Shown: positions 16,857-26,685, counted from the stretch's first letter. The stretch: 34,847 bases of DNA from JAGXTF01 sp040376005 (GCA_040376005.1 JBEIRK010000009.1:1-34847), one strand, 5' to 3'. Numbers and translations are program-made. Notes: generated by a model from the letters alone, not told the origin.

Positions 16857-17299
16857 TGGACAAATTACACCACTATATCGCTTCACGATTAGAGACGAAT
16901 TATTTCATTTCCCACATGGGATTGACTTTGAGTAAAGTAGCTCCCATGGAGGCCGATATTGATGTGGAGGTTCAGAAACACCATCTGCAACAGAATGGAT
17001 TTACCCATGGAGGTGTTATTGCCACTTTATGTGACGTAGCTACTGGCATTGCTGCTTATACCGCTGCGCCTGAAGGGAAAAATGTAGTTACTGCTGACCT
17101 GAAAATCTCATACTTAAATCCATCAACGGCGCCCTTGGTTCGCGCTAAAGGAAGGGTTAAAAAGGCAGGGAAATTATTGTTTTTCTGCGAAGCTGAGGTG
17201 TTTGATATCCTAGAAGATGGAGAGAAGTTGGTAGCGACTGCTACCGCAATTATGGTGGCTGTGGATATCCCATTGACTAAAGACGCCAGCGCGAGATAA
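16856..17299 (+). CDS. PaaI/YdiI-like hotdog-fold thioesterase
   Basis: Acyl-CoA thioesterase of the hotdog fold, 147 residues, cytosolic. The active-site region is clear: NGFTHGGVIATLCDVATG, with the HGG turn and a downstream acidic residue, followed by the strand TADLKISYLNPS. The ATG shares its A with the gldB stop codon, so translation is probably coupled to gldB. The substrate, perhaps a phenylacetyl-type or aromatic CoA, is not determinable. No functional link with gliding is evident. Confidence 0.9.
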   Translation: MDKLHHYIASRLETNYFISHMGLTLSKVAPMEADIDVEVQKHHLQQNGFTHGGVIATLCDVATGIAAYTAAPEGKNVVTADLKISYLNPSTAPLVRAKGRVKKAGKLLFFCEAEVFDILEDGEKLVATATAIMVAVDIPLTKDASAR

Positions 17300-17382
17300 A
17301 CAGCTACAGAACAGGGTTTTGGGTTGTATGTCATAGCATACAGTTCGTGTACAATAATTTCCAGTAAACCCCGAACACGTTG

Positions 17383-17390
17383 TATTTTTG
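17383..17390 (+). promoter_or_regulatory. -7 box for the DUF5686 gene
   Basis: TATTTTTG matches TAnnTTTG and is 10 bases before the TTG start at 17401. It supports the TTG as the real start, since no ATG lies near and the signal peptide begins there. Confidence 0.55.
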
Positions 17391-17400
17391 ACAGCTCAAT

Positions 17401-19893
17401 TTGAGGAAAAAATTACTCGCGATATCGTTATTCCTATTCTCTGTATCTGCATTTTCGCAAGTACATAAAATACATGGCCACGTCTATGCTGAAGAAACGC
17501 GTGAACCCTTGGCATTTGCAAATATCTACTTCGGTTCTACCGGTCGAGGAATGTACAGCGACTTTGAAGGGGTGTTTGATTTTAATGGAGTTGCATTTCC
17601 CAGTGATACACTGATTTTTAATTATGTAGGCTATCAATCGGATACGGTCTATCTGCAAACGGATTCGGCCAATCTGCTCGAGATAGAACTCAAGCGTAAA
17701 CTGGTGCAAACGGGCGCTGCGGTTATTACCTCAAAAATAAATCCAGCGCATAAATGGATTAAGCTAGCACAGGATAACCGCATACACAACAACCCAGATA
17801 AACTGCCTTATTATGAATGCGAAACCTATACCCGCAATACTATTGCGGTAAATAATATTAACGATAAGCTAAAACGCGGGAAATTTGGCGCTGAAATAGG
17901 AAGTTTATTTGATACCATTAGTTACATCAGTGATGATAAAACCAAGTCATTATTGCCCGTTTTTATCTCTGAAGTAATTTCAGATTTCTATTTTAATAAA
18001 AATCCATACCTCTCTAAAGAAGTGATTAAGGCCAGCCGATTAAAAGGGATTGGCGTGCAAGATGGTACCTTTATTTCCCAAGTGCTGGGCAGCACCTTCG
18101 TAAATTATAATTTTTACCAAAACACCCTTGTTGTGGTTGACAAAGGCATTTTAAGTCCCATTGCTGAAGGAGGTATGGCGATATACAACTATAGCTTGGT
18201 AAATGTAGATCGCAGTGGACCGCGTCGCGTATTTCAAATCTATTGCGAACCTAAGAATGAGAAAGATTTGGCTTTTAAAGGCTATGTGTGGATTGAGGAT
18301 ACTACGGGTGCTTTGGTTCGTCTTTCCTTGGAATTAAACAATACAGCCAACCTAAACTATATAGAAAAACTAAGGCTTACACAACAATATGTGCCTACAG
18401 ATAAGGGCGCCTATTTCTGTAATTCTGCCCGTGTAGTGGTTGATGCTGCAGAAGTGAATACAAAAGCCGCGGGAATTGTAGCCACAAGCACCATAACAGC
18501 CCGTGATATCAATGTGCATATCGAGCATCCACCAAAATTCTTTGAGAGTAGGGTAACCATGGCCCCAGGTGCATTAGAACACTCCGATAGTTATTGGGAA
18601 ACACACCGTCATTTGCCAGAATCCGCAGTGGAAAGAAGAATTGCCTCTAAAATTGACACCTTAATTAATCTTCCCCGAATTCGCACTTATGTAGATGTGG
18701 TGAATTTTCTTGTAGATGGATATAAGAATTACGGACTTGTTGATTTAGGACCCTATTATAGTCTGGTCAGTTACAATCAAATGGAAGGGGTTCGCTTGCG
18801 CCTCGGCTTTAGAACGAGTACAAAGTTGAGCCGCAACTGGATTATTGAAGGCTTTGGTGCGTATGGACTTAAGGACCAGCGCTGGAAATACAGCCTTAAG
18901 ACAGAGAGAATCTTAAACAGAAAACGTTGGACAAAGTTGGGTGTGCTGTACCGCCAAGACGTGGAACAAATTGGAATTACGGATAACGACAATTACAGCA
19001 CAGGTTTGTTTACTGCATTTAATTTATTGGGCAGCAATAACCTGAATTTCAACCGGGATATGCGTTTGATGTTCGGCACAGACATACGCAATGGCTTGCG
19101 TGTAAATGTAACCTTGGGCAACAGATTGTATCAATTCCAACAGGTGGGCAATTACAATTTTGCATGGTATCCAAGCCTAGCTGATACCACAGTTTACCGT
19201 CAAGAATTTACCAACTCTACGATAAATGTCACCTTCCGCTATGCGCCTCGCAACTATTTCTTGCAGAATGACAACCGGCGCGTGAATTTTACAGGCATAG
19301 GTCCAGATTGGTATGGTACATGGATCCAAGGGGTTTCAGGCGTATTAAATTCGGATTTCAATTACACCCGTATCATTCTGGGATTGAACTACAACAAGGT
19401 ATGGGGCACCATTGGTCGTACAGCATTCAACGTAGAAGGCGCGCGTGTTTTTGGTACCTTGCCATACCCACTGCTCAATGTGTATATCGGAAACCAAAGC
19501 TTTGTCTACAACACGGGTGCATACAATCAAATGCGCATTTTCGAGTTCATTACAGACAAAAGCATTTCGGGAAGTATGGAACACCATTTTAATGGGTTCT
19601 TCTTTAACAGAATTCCTTTGATTAAATGGCTAAAGTGGAGAGAGATTGTAGGCACTAAAGTGATTTATGGTAGTCTAGACCAACGCAATTTCAATCTCAT
19701 TCCCAATGCCATTGGTGATATGCCTGTAACAGGTTTTAAAATCTTCACAGACAAGCCTTATGCAGAGGTGAGTTTTGGTATTGAAAATGTATTCAAAATC
19801 ATCAGAATAGACGCAGTGTGGAGGCTTACCTACCGAAACGAACCTAGGGTTCGTAACTTTGGCGTCAAGGCCAGTATAGGCTTAGCTCTCTGA
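17401..19893 (+). CDS. DUF5686 / carboxypeptidase-regulatory-like domain protein, TTG start
   Basis: An 830-residue outer-membrane-associated protein. It begins at a TTG with a signal peptide (MRKKLLAISLFLFSVSAFSQ). A CarboxypepD-reg-like domain (about 22-100; IHGHVYAEETREPLAFANI, then FEGVFDF) follows, and the long remainder is of the DUF5686 type with many alternating strands in the C-terminal half (about 450-830), suggesting a barrel. Proteins of this type are common in Bacteroidota and have no settled function; the architecture resembles TonB-dependent receptors without a plug domain. The final residues, VKASIGLAL, are weakly aromatic. Its 3' end overlaps the response regulator gene on the other strand by 12 bases. 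Confidence 0.82.
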   Translation: MRKKLLAISLFLFSVSAFSQVHKIHGHVYAEETREPLAFANIYFGSTGRGMYSDFEGVFDFNGVAFPSDTLIFNYVGYQSDTVYLQTDSANLLEIELKRKLVQTGAAVITSKINPAHKWIKLAQDNRIHNNPDKLPYYECETYTRNTIAVNNINDKLKRGKFGAEIGSLFDTISYISDDKTKSLLPVFISEVISDFYFNKNPYLSKEVIKASRLKGIGVQDGTFISQVLGSTFVNYNFYQNTLVVVDKGILSPIAEGGMAIYNYSLVNVDRSGPRRVFQIYCEPKNEKDLAFKGYVWIEDTTGALVRLSLELNNTANLNYIEKLRLTQQYVPTDKGAYFCNSARVVVDAAEVNTKAAGIVATSTITARDINVHIEHPPKFFESRVTMAPGALEHSDSYWETHRHLPESAVERRIASKIDTLINLPRIRTYVDVVNFLVDGYKNYGLVDLGPYYSLVSYNQMEGVRLRLGFRTSTKLSRNWIIEGFGAYGLKDQRWKYSLKTERILNRKRWTKLGVLYRQDVEQIGITDNDNYSTGLFTAFNLLGSNNLNFNRDMRLMFGTDIRNGLRVNVTLGNRLYQFQQVGNYNFAWYPSLADTTVYRQEFTNSTINVTFRYAPRNYFLQNDNRRVNFTGIGPDWYGTWIQGVSGVLNSDFNYTRIILGLNYNKVWGTIGRTAFNVEGARVFGTLPYPLLNVYIGNQSFVYNTGAYNQMRIFEFITDKSISGSMEHHFNGFFFNRIPLIKWLKWREIVGTKVIYGSLDQRNFNLIPNAIGDMPVTGFKIFTDKPYAEVSFGIENVFKIIRIDAVWRLTYRNEPRVRNFGVKASIGLAL

Positions 19894-20598
19894 TGCAGTT
19901 TTAACGTCGTTAAACTTATATCCTACGCCACGCATACTTTGGAAATGAACAGGCTTTTTAACGTCGTGTTCAAAATACTTTCTAAACGCAAGAATGAAGT
20001 TGTCAATGGTGCGGGTTGATGGATATACATTGTATCCCCATACCGTTTGCAAAATTTTCTCACGGCTTACTACTTGGCCTTTATTTTCAATAAGAAGCTT
20101 TAACAGCATTGCTTCTTTTTTTGTAAGCATGAAATCGCCAGCGACTCCTTTGGCTTCAAAACTCTCAAAATTGATGAAGTTGTTGCCGAATTTAAATTCT
20201 ACTAAATTGAATGGGTTTTCACTTTTAGGCGCCGCCCTTCCAATAAGTTTTTGAACGCGCAATAACAGTTCTTCTAAGTTGAATGGCTTGGTTAGGTAAT
20301 CATCACCACCTTTTTTCAAACCTGTAATTCTATCTTGGGTGGTGTTTCTGGCTGATAAAAATAGAATTGGAACTTCTGTATTGGTCAGTCGGATGTTTTC
20401 AGTAGCGGTTAACCCATCCACGTGGGGCAACATTACATCCATAATAATTAAGTCGAAATTCTCTTCCTTAATGCGTTGAAGGGCATCAACACCGTCACGA
20501 GCATGAGATACTTTATAACCTTCATTTTCTAAATTTAATTTCACGAGATCTGCGATGTCGTGTTCATCTTCTACGAGTAAAATTCTGTACTGTTTCAT
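19882..20598 (-). CDS. OmpR-family response regulator (RprY-like)
   Basis: A 238-residue transcription factor with an N-terminal receiver (phospho-acceptor D54 in IIMDVMLPHVDG, acidic pocket at E10/D11, conserved K104 in LTKPF) and a C-terminal winged-helix DNA-binding domain (about 140-235; MLTKKEAMLLKLL, SREKILQTVWG, RTIDNFILAFRKYFE). It is encoded 19 bases after its histidine kinase on the same strand. Overall resemblance is to RprY of Bacteroides and Porphyromonas, judged from memory. Targets are unknown. Confidence 0.9.
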   Translation of the reverse strand: MKQYRILLVEDEHDIADLVKLNLENEGYKVSHARDGVDALQRIKEENFDLIIMDVMLPHVDGLTATENIRLTNTEVPILFLSARNTTQDRITGLKKGGDDYLTKPFNLEELLLRVQKLIGRAAPKSENPFNLVEFKFGNNFINFESFEAKGVAGDFMLTKKEAMLLKLLIENKGQVVSREKILQTVWGYNVYPSTRTIDNFILAFRKYFEHDVKKPVHFQSMRGVGYKFNDVKTASES

Positions 20599-20617
20599 GT
20601 GGTGGGGTTGTTAGGGG

Positions 20618-21793
20618 TTAAACTTTGTTCCTGAATACAATTTTAAACACGGAACCTTTAGGAATATTGTCTTCAACAGAAATTATGGCTTTGTGCTGAC
20701 GTAAGATTTTGGCTACCAAGTATAAACCGAGGCCAGAACCCGCATTAGCACGGGTGTTTTCGTCGCCAATTCTATAAAACTTTCTAAAAATTTTACGTTT
20801 CTCTGATGCGGGTACACCCTGTCCTTCATCTGTTATACTCAAAGCGACCTTGCCATTGCTGATAAAGGTGCTAATATGAATGTTTTCATGCCCAGGCTGA
20901 CTATATTTAATAGCATTTGATATAAGATTACTTAATGCCATAGATATTTGGTCACGGTCCCCAGTAATGGCTAAATCTGGCTCAAATGTGAAGTTGGTTT
21001 TAACACTCTCTGGAAAACTGCTTTTTAAGTCCTCCACTGTGCTAAGTATCAATTCTTCAAGTTCTATGATTTGCTCTATATGATGCCTATTTATGCTCTC
21101 CAGTCTTGTTATCATGAGTACATGATCCATCATTTTTCCGAGACGCATAAGGTTCTTATCTGCCAAAGCGAGCAGCTTGATTTGGTTTGTTTTTTCTGGT
21201 GGTAAATCCCGCGCTGCAGTTTCTACAGCTAGCTTTGCGCTTGCCACGGGTGTTTTTAATTCATGCGTTACAGCCAATAAAAAATTGTTTTGTTGTTGGT
21301 TTACTTCCAATATCCTGTTCAGAAATAGAAACATGGCCACACTGATAACAAGCATTATTATCCCCATGGTGATTCCTTCGCTAATCCAACCCGCCTTTTT
21401 TCGTTGAATCTTTACAGCTTCAGCTTTTATCACAGAAGGGCGAATAAATACCCGAAAGCTTTGCTGTAATGTTTGATTCGGACGGAAATTGATATCGTAA
21501 TTGTGAAATTTGGTCAGCACATAAGCCTTTAGTTTCTGTGTGTCCGCATGCAAGGTATCCCCTCGGTAGAAAAAGGCAAGTGTAGGATCTCCATTGAATC
21601 TTCCATGTATCATGTTGTGGCTTGTCTCGCCCGCAGCGTGGATGCTGTCTGTTTGGAGTATTGCCATGCGCAGCTTTTTTTCACTATTCCCATATTGTAC
21701 CAAAGAGTACGTCCACCATGCAAATGCGGCAAACATATACAGGGTTACAAAAAGTATGGTAAGATTGAGTTTCGTCTTTGAGGTTAATTTCAT
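20618..21793 (-). CDS. Sensor histidine kinase (RprX-like)
   Basis: Inner-membrane sensor kinase of 391 residues. Two membrane helices (about 10-32 and 137-159) enclose a roughly 105-residue periplasmic domain. No recognisable HAMP domain separates helix 2 from the dimerisation helix. The H box is VTHELKTP with H177, followed by the N box (SNLISNAIKYS), G1 (DEGQGVP) and G2 (GSGLGLYLV). The gene is upstream of its response regulator and the two are a single unit. The lack of HAMP is typical of RprX. The signal is unknown. Confidence 0.9.
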   Translation of the reverse strand: MKLTSKTKLNLTILFVTLYMFAAFAWWTYSLVQYGNSEKKLRMAILQTDSIHAAGETSHNMIHGRFNGDPTLAFFYRGDTLHADTQKLKAYVLTKFHNYDINFRPNQTLQQSFRVFIRPSVIKAEAVKIQRKKAGWISEGITMGIIMLVISVAMFLFLNRILEVNQQQNNFLLAVTHELKTPVASAKLAVETAARDLPPEKTNQIKLLALADKNLMRLGKMMDHVLMITRLESINRHHIEQIIELEELILSTVEDLKSSFPESVKTNFTFEPDLAITGDRDQISMALSNLISNAIKYSQPGHENIHISTFISNGKVALSITDEGQGVPASEKRKIFRKFYRIGDENTRANAGSGLGLYLVAKILRQHKAIISVEDNIPKGSVFKIVFRNKV

Positions 21794-21890
21794 GACAGGG
21801 CAGACAAATTAACTGAATATTTCGGGTGAAATATAGAATTTTCTTATGGATTTCAGAGAAACATGACCCAATCGTTACAAGCATAGGACT

Positions 21891-23336
21891 ATGGCAACAT
21901 TTGTTGTTGATGTATTCAAGGAAATGAAGTTATTTCGAAGCTTAGGAATGAGTCAAAAAATAAGCCCTGATTTTATTGCAGCGTTGTCTGGTATTTGTGG
22001 TTCTCAGCATGTGCATCAAAGCCAAATTGATAGCTACGGAAGCGACTACACAGAAGATTTCTTTTTTAAACCTGAAGTAGTGGTGAAGCCAGGCACGGCA
22101 GAAGAAATTGCTGCAGTGTTAAAACTTTGCAATGAACAAGAGGTTGCTGTATATACCCGGGGCGCTGGTACTGGACTTTGCGGTGGAAGTTTGCCCGTGC
22201 AAGAAGGCATTGTGCTCGCTACAGAAAGACTCAATAGAATCCTAGAAATTGACACTCAAAATTTTCAAGCAAAGGTTGAACCTGGAGTGATAAATGAAGT
22301 GTTTCGCCAAGCAGTAGAAGCCCAGGGATTGTATTACCCACCTGATCCTGCTTCTAAAGGCAGTTGCTTCCTCGGCGGTAATATCGCCCATGGAAGTGGT
22401 GGCCCAAGAGCTGTAAAGTATGGCACAACCCGTGATTATGTGTTAAATCTTCAGGTGGCTTTGCCCAATGGTGAACTTATTTGGACCGGTGCAAACACAG
22501 TAAAAAATAGCACTGGTTTTAACCTCACCCAACTGATGGTCGGTAGCGAAGGCTTACTCGGTATTGTTACATGTATAGTTTTTCGTCTGGTGGCAAAACC
22601 CACTGTGAATTTGCTTTTGCTGGCTCCTTTTATAGAAGCTGCCGATGCCGCCAAAGCGGTAAACGAAGTGCTGCTAACAGGTGTGACACCCTCGGCCCTC
22701 GAACTTATGGAAGTTAGCGGGGTTGCGATTGCCGCAGAAGCTACACAAACCCATTTCCCATTTGCTGAAGGAGCCGCCTTTTACCTTTTGGTAGAACTGG
22801 ATGGTAATGACCCTGATCGCTTAATGTCAGACGCTGAAATTATTTATCCTGCATTAGACGCTTGTGGTGCTATGGATGTGTTGCATGCCGACGCATCAGA
22901 AACCAAAGAACAGTGGTGGAGAGTGCGCCGTAGTATCGGTGAAACAGTGAAAAGCCAGAGTATCTATAAAGAAGAGGATACGGTAGTTCCTAGGGCGTAT
23001 TTGCCTGAATTACTTACGGGTGTTAAGGAAATAGGAGATAGGTATGGTTTTGTGAGTGTGTGCTATGGGCACGCCGGTGACGGAAATCTGCATGTAAATA
23101 TCTTGAAATACGATATGCCAGACCACAAATGGAACCATGAAATTCAGCATGGTATCCGTGAGATTTTTGAACTATGCAAGAAATTGGGAGGCACCATTAG
23201 CGGAGAGCACGGCATTGGTTATGTTCAAAAGCAATACCTGGATGTAGTGTTCACAGATACCCATTTTTCATTGATGCGTGGCATCAAACAGGCTTTCGAT
23301 CCCAAAGGGATTATGAACCCCGGAAAGTGGCTGTAA
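21891..23336 (+). CDS. FAD-linked oxidase, GlcD / D-lactate dehydrogenase type
   Basis: Oxidises a 2-hydroxy acid such as glycolate or D-lactate. The 481 residues carry the PCMH-type FAD-binding domain (PGTAEEIAAVL near 67-77; flavin loop RGAGTGLCGGS at 90-100) and the FAD-oxidase C-terminal domain (CYGHAGDGNLHVN, SGEHGIGYVQ, AFDPKGIMNPGKWL). There is no partner GlcE or GlcF, so it probably acts alone. The first 19 residues may not belong: an ATG at 21948 (Met20) is a better match to the family start. No exact promoter box was found. Confidence 0.9.
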   Translation: MATFVVDVFKEMKLFRSLGMSQKISPDFIAALSGICGSQHVHQSQIDSYGSDYTEDFFFKPEVVVKPGTAEEIAAVLKLCNEQEVAVYTRGAGTGLCGGSLPVQEGIVLATERLNRILEIDTQNFQAKVEPGVINEVFRQAVEAQGLYYPPDPASKGSCFLGGNIAHGSGGPRAVKYGTTRDYVLNLQVALPNGELIWTGANTVKNSTGFNLTQLMVGSEGLLGIVTCIVFRLVAKPTVNLLLLAPFIEAADAAKAVNEVLLTGVTPSALELMEVSGVAIAAEATQTHFPFAEGAAFYLLVELDGNDPDRLMSDAEIIYPALDACGAMDVLHADASETKEQWWRVRRSIGETVKSQSIYKEEDTVVPRAYLPELLTGVKEIGDRYGFVSVCYGHAGDGNLHVNILKYDMPDHKWNHEIQHGIREIFELCKKLGGTISGEHGIGYVQKQYLDVVFTDTHFSLMRGIKQAFDPKGIMNPGKWL

Positions 23337-23377
23337 TTCGCTGTTGCGAGAAGAAGAAGTCCATTCTCGTTTGATTC

Positions 23378-23396
23378 AAGCGCCTTTCAGGTGCTT
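23378..23396. terminator. Possible hairpin between convergent genes
   Basis: AAGCGCC and GGTGCTT pair over seven bases (one G-T wobble) around a 5-base loop. GATTCA (23373-23378) and TGAATC (23404-23409) could extend the stem loosely. It lies between the FAD oxidase and GH3 gene stops. There is no strong T-run, so its terminator activity is uncertain. Confidence 0.4.
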
Positions 23397-23419
23397 TGAT
23401 TTATGAATCTATTGAAGAA

Positions 23420-26314
23420 TTATTCCAATGCTTTGTAAACGATTTCAATTGCCCTTGTCCTGATATTGTTTTCTGAGAGTTTCTTGTTGTTTTCATCAGG
23501 ATAGGTGCGGTTGCTTAAAAAGATAAATACGATTTGATTTTTGGGATCTGCCCATGCCCAATTGCCCGTAAATCCAGTATGTCCGAATACAGATAAGGGC
23601 AGCATTCCTGAGATATTCGCTTGCTCGCCTGTCAATCCATTGGGTTTGTCAAAACCGAGTCCACGATGTGTTTTCTTGTGGCCGGCTTGGGTGAATTCAT
23701 GTATGGTACTGCTTCTCAGATAGCGAATGCCCTTGTATTCACCTCCTTGCAACAGCATTTGGAAAATGATACCCAATTCTGTAGCATTGGTAAACAAGCC
23801 AGCATTGCCCGAGACACCGCCCATCATAGCCGCCGCCGGATCATGCACGTACCCTTGAATACCTTGCATTCTGAAGTAATTGTCTTTTACCGTCGGGGCA
23901 ATTTCTGAGTTCTCGTAATACAATGCAGGATTGAACAAGGTTCTTCTTAATTGCATAGGTGCATAAAAGAACTTGTCTGCATAACTGGCTACATTCATTC
24001 CACTCACTTTCTCAATAATGCGGGCGGCGATAATCATCCCTAAATCGCTGTATTTATAAGTTCCTTTCTTTTCAATTGGACTCATCACAATGGTTCGCCA
24101 CAGTTTTTCTGTCCACGCCGCAGCCATCCAACAAGAATCAGATACTTGCACAAGATGGAGGCTGTCTTGCTGCCTGCTGAATGTCAGGGAATCGAGCATG
24201 GCTTCTTTGTAAAAGGGAATCCAAGATTGCAATCCCGCTTCATGCAACAGCAGCTGACGCAAGGTGAGTTTTTCTTTATTGGTACCTTTTAGTTCGGGCA
24301 AGTATTCATGAATATGCGCATCCAATCTGATTTTACCAGATTCGTACAACTTCATTATGGACAAGGTTGTAGCTGCCACTTTGGTTATGGATGCCACATC
24401 ATACATGTCCATGTTGTTTGCAGGGCGCAAGCTGTCGTAGTAAAAACTACCCCAAGCAGTATCCAATACTTGGTATCCATTTTTTAATACCAATACTTGG
24501 CCACCAGGTGCAGCTCCCATGGCTTTTGCTTCCTGTAACAATTCCATCATTGGCCCTACAAAGTCTTCTGTAAAACCTGCTTCTCTGGGTTTCTTTACCT
24601 CATAGCGATACAAATGATCTTGTGTTCTCAAGCCCTGATGCAGGGTATATCCCTCCCAGGCTGTGGCAGGCAAATGTCCTAAAGCGGGTGCGCCCCCAAA
24701 CAGCACTTTTGCCGCGGCTCTTTGATACGCCTCACCGTTTTCATAAGCCATTATAGCACAAGGCAAATTGGGTAGGTTTTTTAGCAAATACACATTTCCG
24801 AAAACAAGCACTGCGGAAGGAACCCTATCGGTAATGTAATAGATGTTTTGAACGATTTCCTGCGGAATAAACTGCGACTTTTTACCCCAAAGATTTTGAT
24901 CATGAAGGCTAATGATTACTTGAGAATAATTACGGCTCAAGCTGTCAGACATAGCTCCGAAAACACCGTAGCCACTATCTCTATGGGTAAAGAAAACTTC
25001 ACAATCTTGATATTCACCAATTGCATTAACTAAGGCTTGTGGCAGCTCTTTTCCTATAGCCCACAATGCAACTTTTGGCTTGATTTTGCGGTCAAAGGGC
25101 AACCAATGGTTTTTGTCAGATGCAATGGTGATGCATTGTGCTGCAGTCTGATCTACTACCGCATTTATGTCTAAAGCACCCAAATCTTGCATAAGATTGC
25201 GGGTGTCTATGTTAGCGCAGTGGTGCAGGTTGGCCAGCACTTTGAAGTATAAGATTTTACGAGCCTTTTCTCTCAATTCGATACTATCTATATGTCCTGC
25301 GCGTATTTCAGCTTCAATGACTTCTACCGCTTGAGGCACATTGTTTGGATACAGCAATATGTCATTTCCCGCCATTAGGGCACCTGCTTCCGCATAACCA
25401 GAACCGTAATACCGTGTAACCCCTTTCATGTTCAAGGCATCGGTAAAAATCAAACCCTTAAAAGCCATTTCTTCTTTTAACAAAGCGGTAACTATGGGTC
25501 TCGAAAGTGAACTTGGTCTATTTCTGCTGCTATCGAGGGCAGGAATTTCAAGATGGCCTACCATAGTACTCATTACGCCCTGCCCAAATAGCTCTCTAAA
25601 GGGTTGTAATTCAACCTCTTCCAATCTTGTTTTGTCGTGTTCAATAATGGGCAAATCCAAGTGTGAGTCAGACTTTGAATCCCCATGACCTGGAAAATGT
25701 TTGGCGCAAGCCATGATTCCCGCGTCTTGCATACCATGCATCACCGCTGCGCCTAATTGACTCACATCTGCAGCACTTTCACCAAAACTTCTGAACCCGA
25801 TAATGGGATTGGATGGATTGGTGTTTACATCTACATCCGGAGCAAAATTCACGTGTATCCCCATGCGCCTGCATTGTTGGCCCATAAGGTTTCCGCTTTG
25901 GTAGGCGATTGCTTCATTCCCACTGGCGCTTAAGGTCATTTGAAATGGCAATTTTTGAACCCCTTGCAACCTCATGGCCAATCCCCACTCTCCATCAATT
26001 CCAATCATCAACGGAATGGCACTTTGCTGCTGGTAATAGTTTGTAAGATAAGCTTGCTTAAGCGGACTGCCTTGGAAAAAACAAATACCACCAATATGAT
26101 ATTTGGCAATGAGATTCTCAATCTCAATAGTATGCAGCTCGTCTTTATTGCTCCAAGCAGCTACCATCATGGTTTGGCCAATAAGTTCTCGTAAACTCAT
26201 GGTTTCCAGTACACTATCACTCCATGGATGGTGATAGGCTCCTGTTTTCCATTGTTGTGCTTGCACTTGAAATGCGGACACAAAAAGAATACTTATGAGA
26301 AGGCGCTTTAACAT
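23420..26314 (-). CDS. GH3 (NagZ-like) beta-glycosidase fused to beta-lactamase-type serine hydrolase
   Basis: A 964-residue exported protein (signal peptide 1-19, cut near VQA/QQ). Residues about 30-360 form a GH3 N-terminal barrel with the NagZ hallmark KHFPGHGDS (205-213), H218 and the nucleophile D292 in FTDALNMKG. Residues 385-570 resemble the second GH3 domain. Residues about 580-960 are a class C/PBP-like serine hydrolase with S642-x-x-K645 (SITK), Y755-S-D757 and H912-T-G. The expected job is removing N-acetylglucosamine from wall fragments plus amidase, carboxypeptidase or esterase action on the same material. Fusions of this layout are known in Bacteroidota. The canonical YxN Asn is Asp here. 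Confidence 0.88.
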   Translation of the reverse strand: MLKRLLISILFVSAFQVQAQQWKTGAYHHPWSDSVLETMSLRELIGQTMMVAAWSNKDELHTIEIENLIAKYHIGGICFFQGSPLKQAYLTNYYQQQSAIPLMIGIDGEWGLAMRLQGVQKLPFQMTLSASGNEAIAYQSGNLMGQQCRRMGIHVNFAPDVDVNTNPSNPIIGFRSFGESAADVSQLGAAVMHGMQDAGIMACAKHFPGHGDSKSDSHLDLPIIEHDKTRLEEVELQPFRELFGQGVMSTMVGHLEIPALDSSRNRPSSLSRPIVTALLKEEMAFKGLIFTDALNMKGVTRYYGSGYAEAGALMAGNDILLYPNNVPQAVEVIEAEIRAGHIDSIELREKARKILYFKVLANLHHCANIDTRNLMQDLGALDINAVVDQTAAQCITIASDKNHWLPFDRKIKPKVALWAIGKELPQALVNAIGEYQDCEVFFTHRDSGYGVFGAMSDSLSRNYSQVIISLHDQNLWGKKSQFIPQEIVQNIYYITDRVPSAVLVFGNVYLLKNLPNLPCAIMAYENGEAYQRAAAKVLFGGAPALGHLPATAWEGYTLHQGLRTQDHLYRYEVKKPREAGFTEDFVGPMMELLQEAKAMGAAPGGQVLVLKNGYQVLDTAWGSFYYDSLRPANNMDMYDVASITKVAATTLSIMKLYESGKIRLDAHIHEYLPELKGTNKEKLTLRQLLLHEAGLQSWIPFYKEAMLDSLTFSRQQDSLHLVQVSDSCWMAAAWTEKLWRTIVMSPIEKKGTYKYSDLGMIIAARIIEKVSGMNVASYADKFFYAPMQLRRTLFNPALYYENSEIAPTVKDNYFRMQGIQGYVHDPAAAMMGGVSGNAGLFTNATELGIIFQMLLQGGEYKGIRYLRSSTIHEFTQAGHKKTHRGLGFDKPNGLTGEQANISGMLPLSVFGHTGFTGNWAWADPKNQIVFIFLSNRTYPDENNKKLSENNIRTRAIEIVYKALE

Positions 26315-26685
26315 ACTATCTGCAAATCAACAATTACATCCTCAATTCACAACGCAAAACCTTTGCCGTAATTGTGGAAAATCCAAAGTGCTTGCTGATT
26401 TTAAACATGTTTTTCTCAACATAATCTGTTTTCTATATGCATCAAGTCCTTCAATTACATTGTCGTCTTTCGTTTCCGAGAAAAGCCGAATCCAAGGAAT
26501 CCTGCATTCATTCCATGGTCTTTCTATTTTATTTAAGCCCCATCAAGTAAATTTGCCATAATCAAATGCACGAGCATTCTGTTTGCAGGTATCTCTAAAA
26601 AAGTTTTAGTAGAAAGCAACGTTTTGAAAACTGAGCTTGTCAATAGAGCAAACCGGCAGATAACGGATGTATTATATTAAACTGA
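26315..26685. other. 371-base gap between GH3 and sigma factor genes
   Basis: This stretch contains no credible gene. The only exact promoter box on the plus strand is TAAATTTG at 26548-26555; on the minus strand the near-consensus TTGATTTG lies eight bases before the GH3 ATG. No convincing hairpin, repeat or tRNA was seen. Confidence 0.6.
26548..26555 (+). promoter_or_regulatory. Candidate -7 box upstream of the sigma factor operon
   Basis: TAAATTTG matches TAnnTTTG, 130 bases before the sigma factor ATG. It would leave a long leader; an additional ECF-type autoregulatory promoter closer to the gene is possible but not recognisable by eye. Confidence 0.35.

Noticed and set aside
17325..17342. 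TGTATG/CATACA inverted repeat upstream of the DUF5686 gene
   Set aside because: Six-base arms, AT-rich, about 40 bases from the promoter box; indistinguishable from chance.
26315..26685. Small gene in the gap before the sigma factor
   Set aside because: The open frame at 26295-26561 is Ser/Phe-rich without domain, overlaps the GH3 start, and lacks a promoter box.
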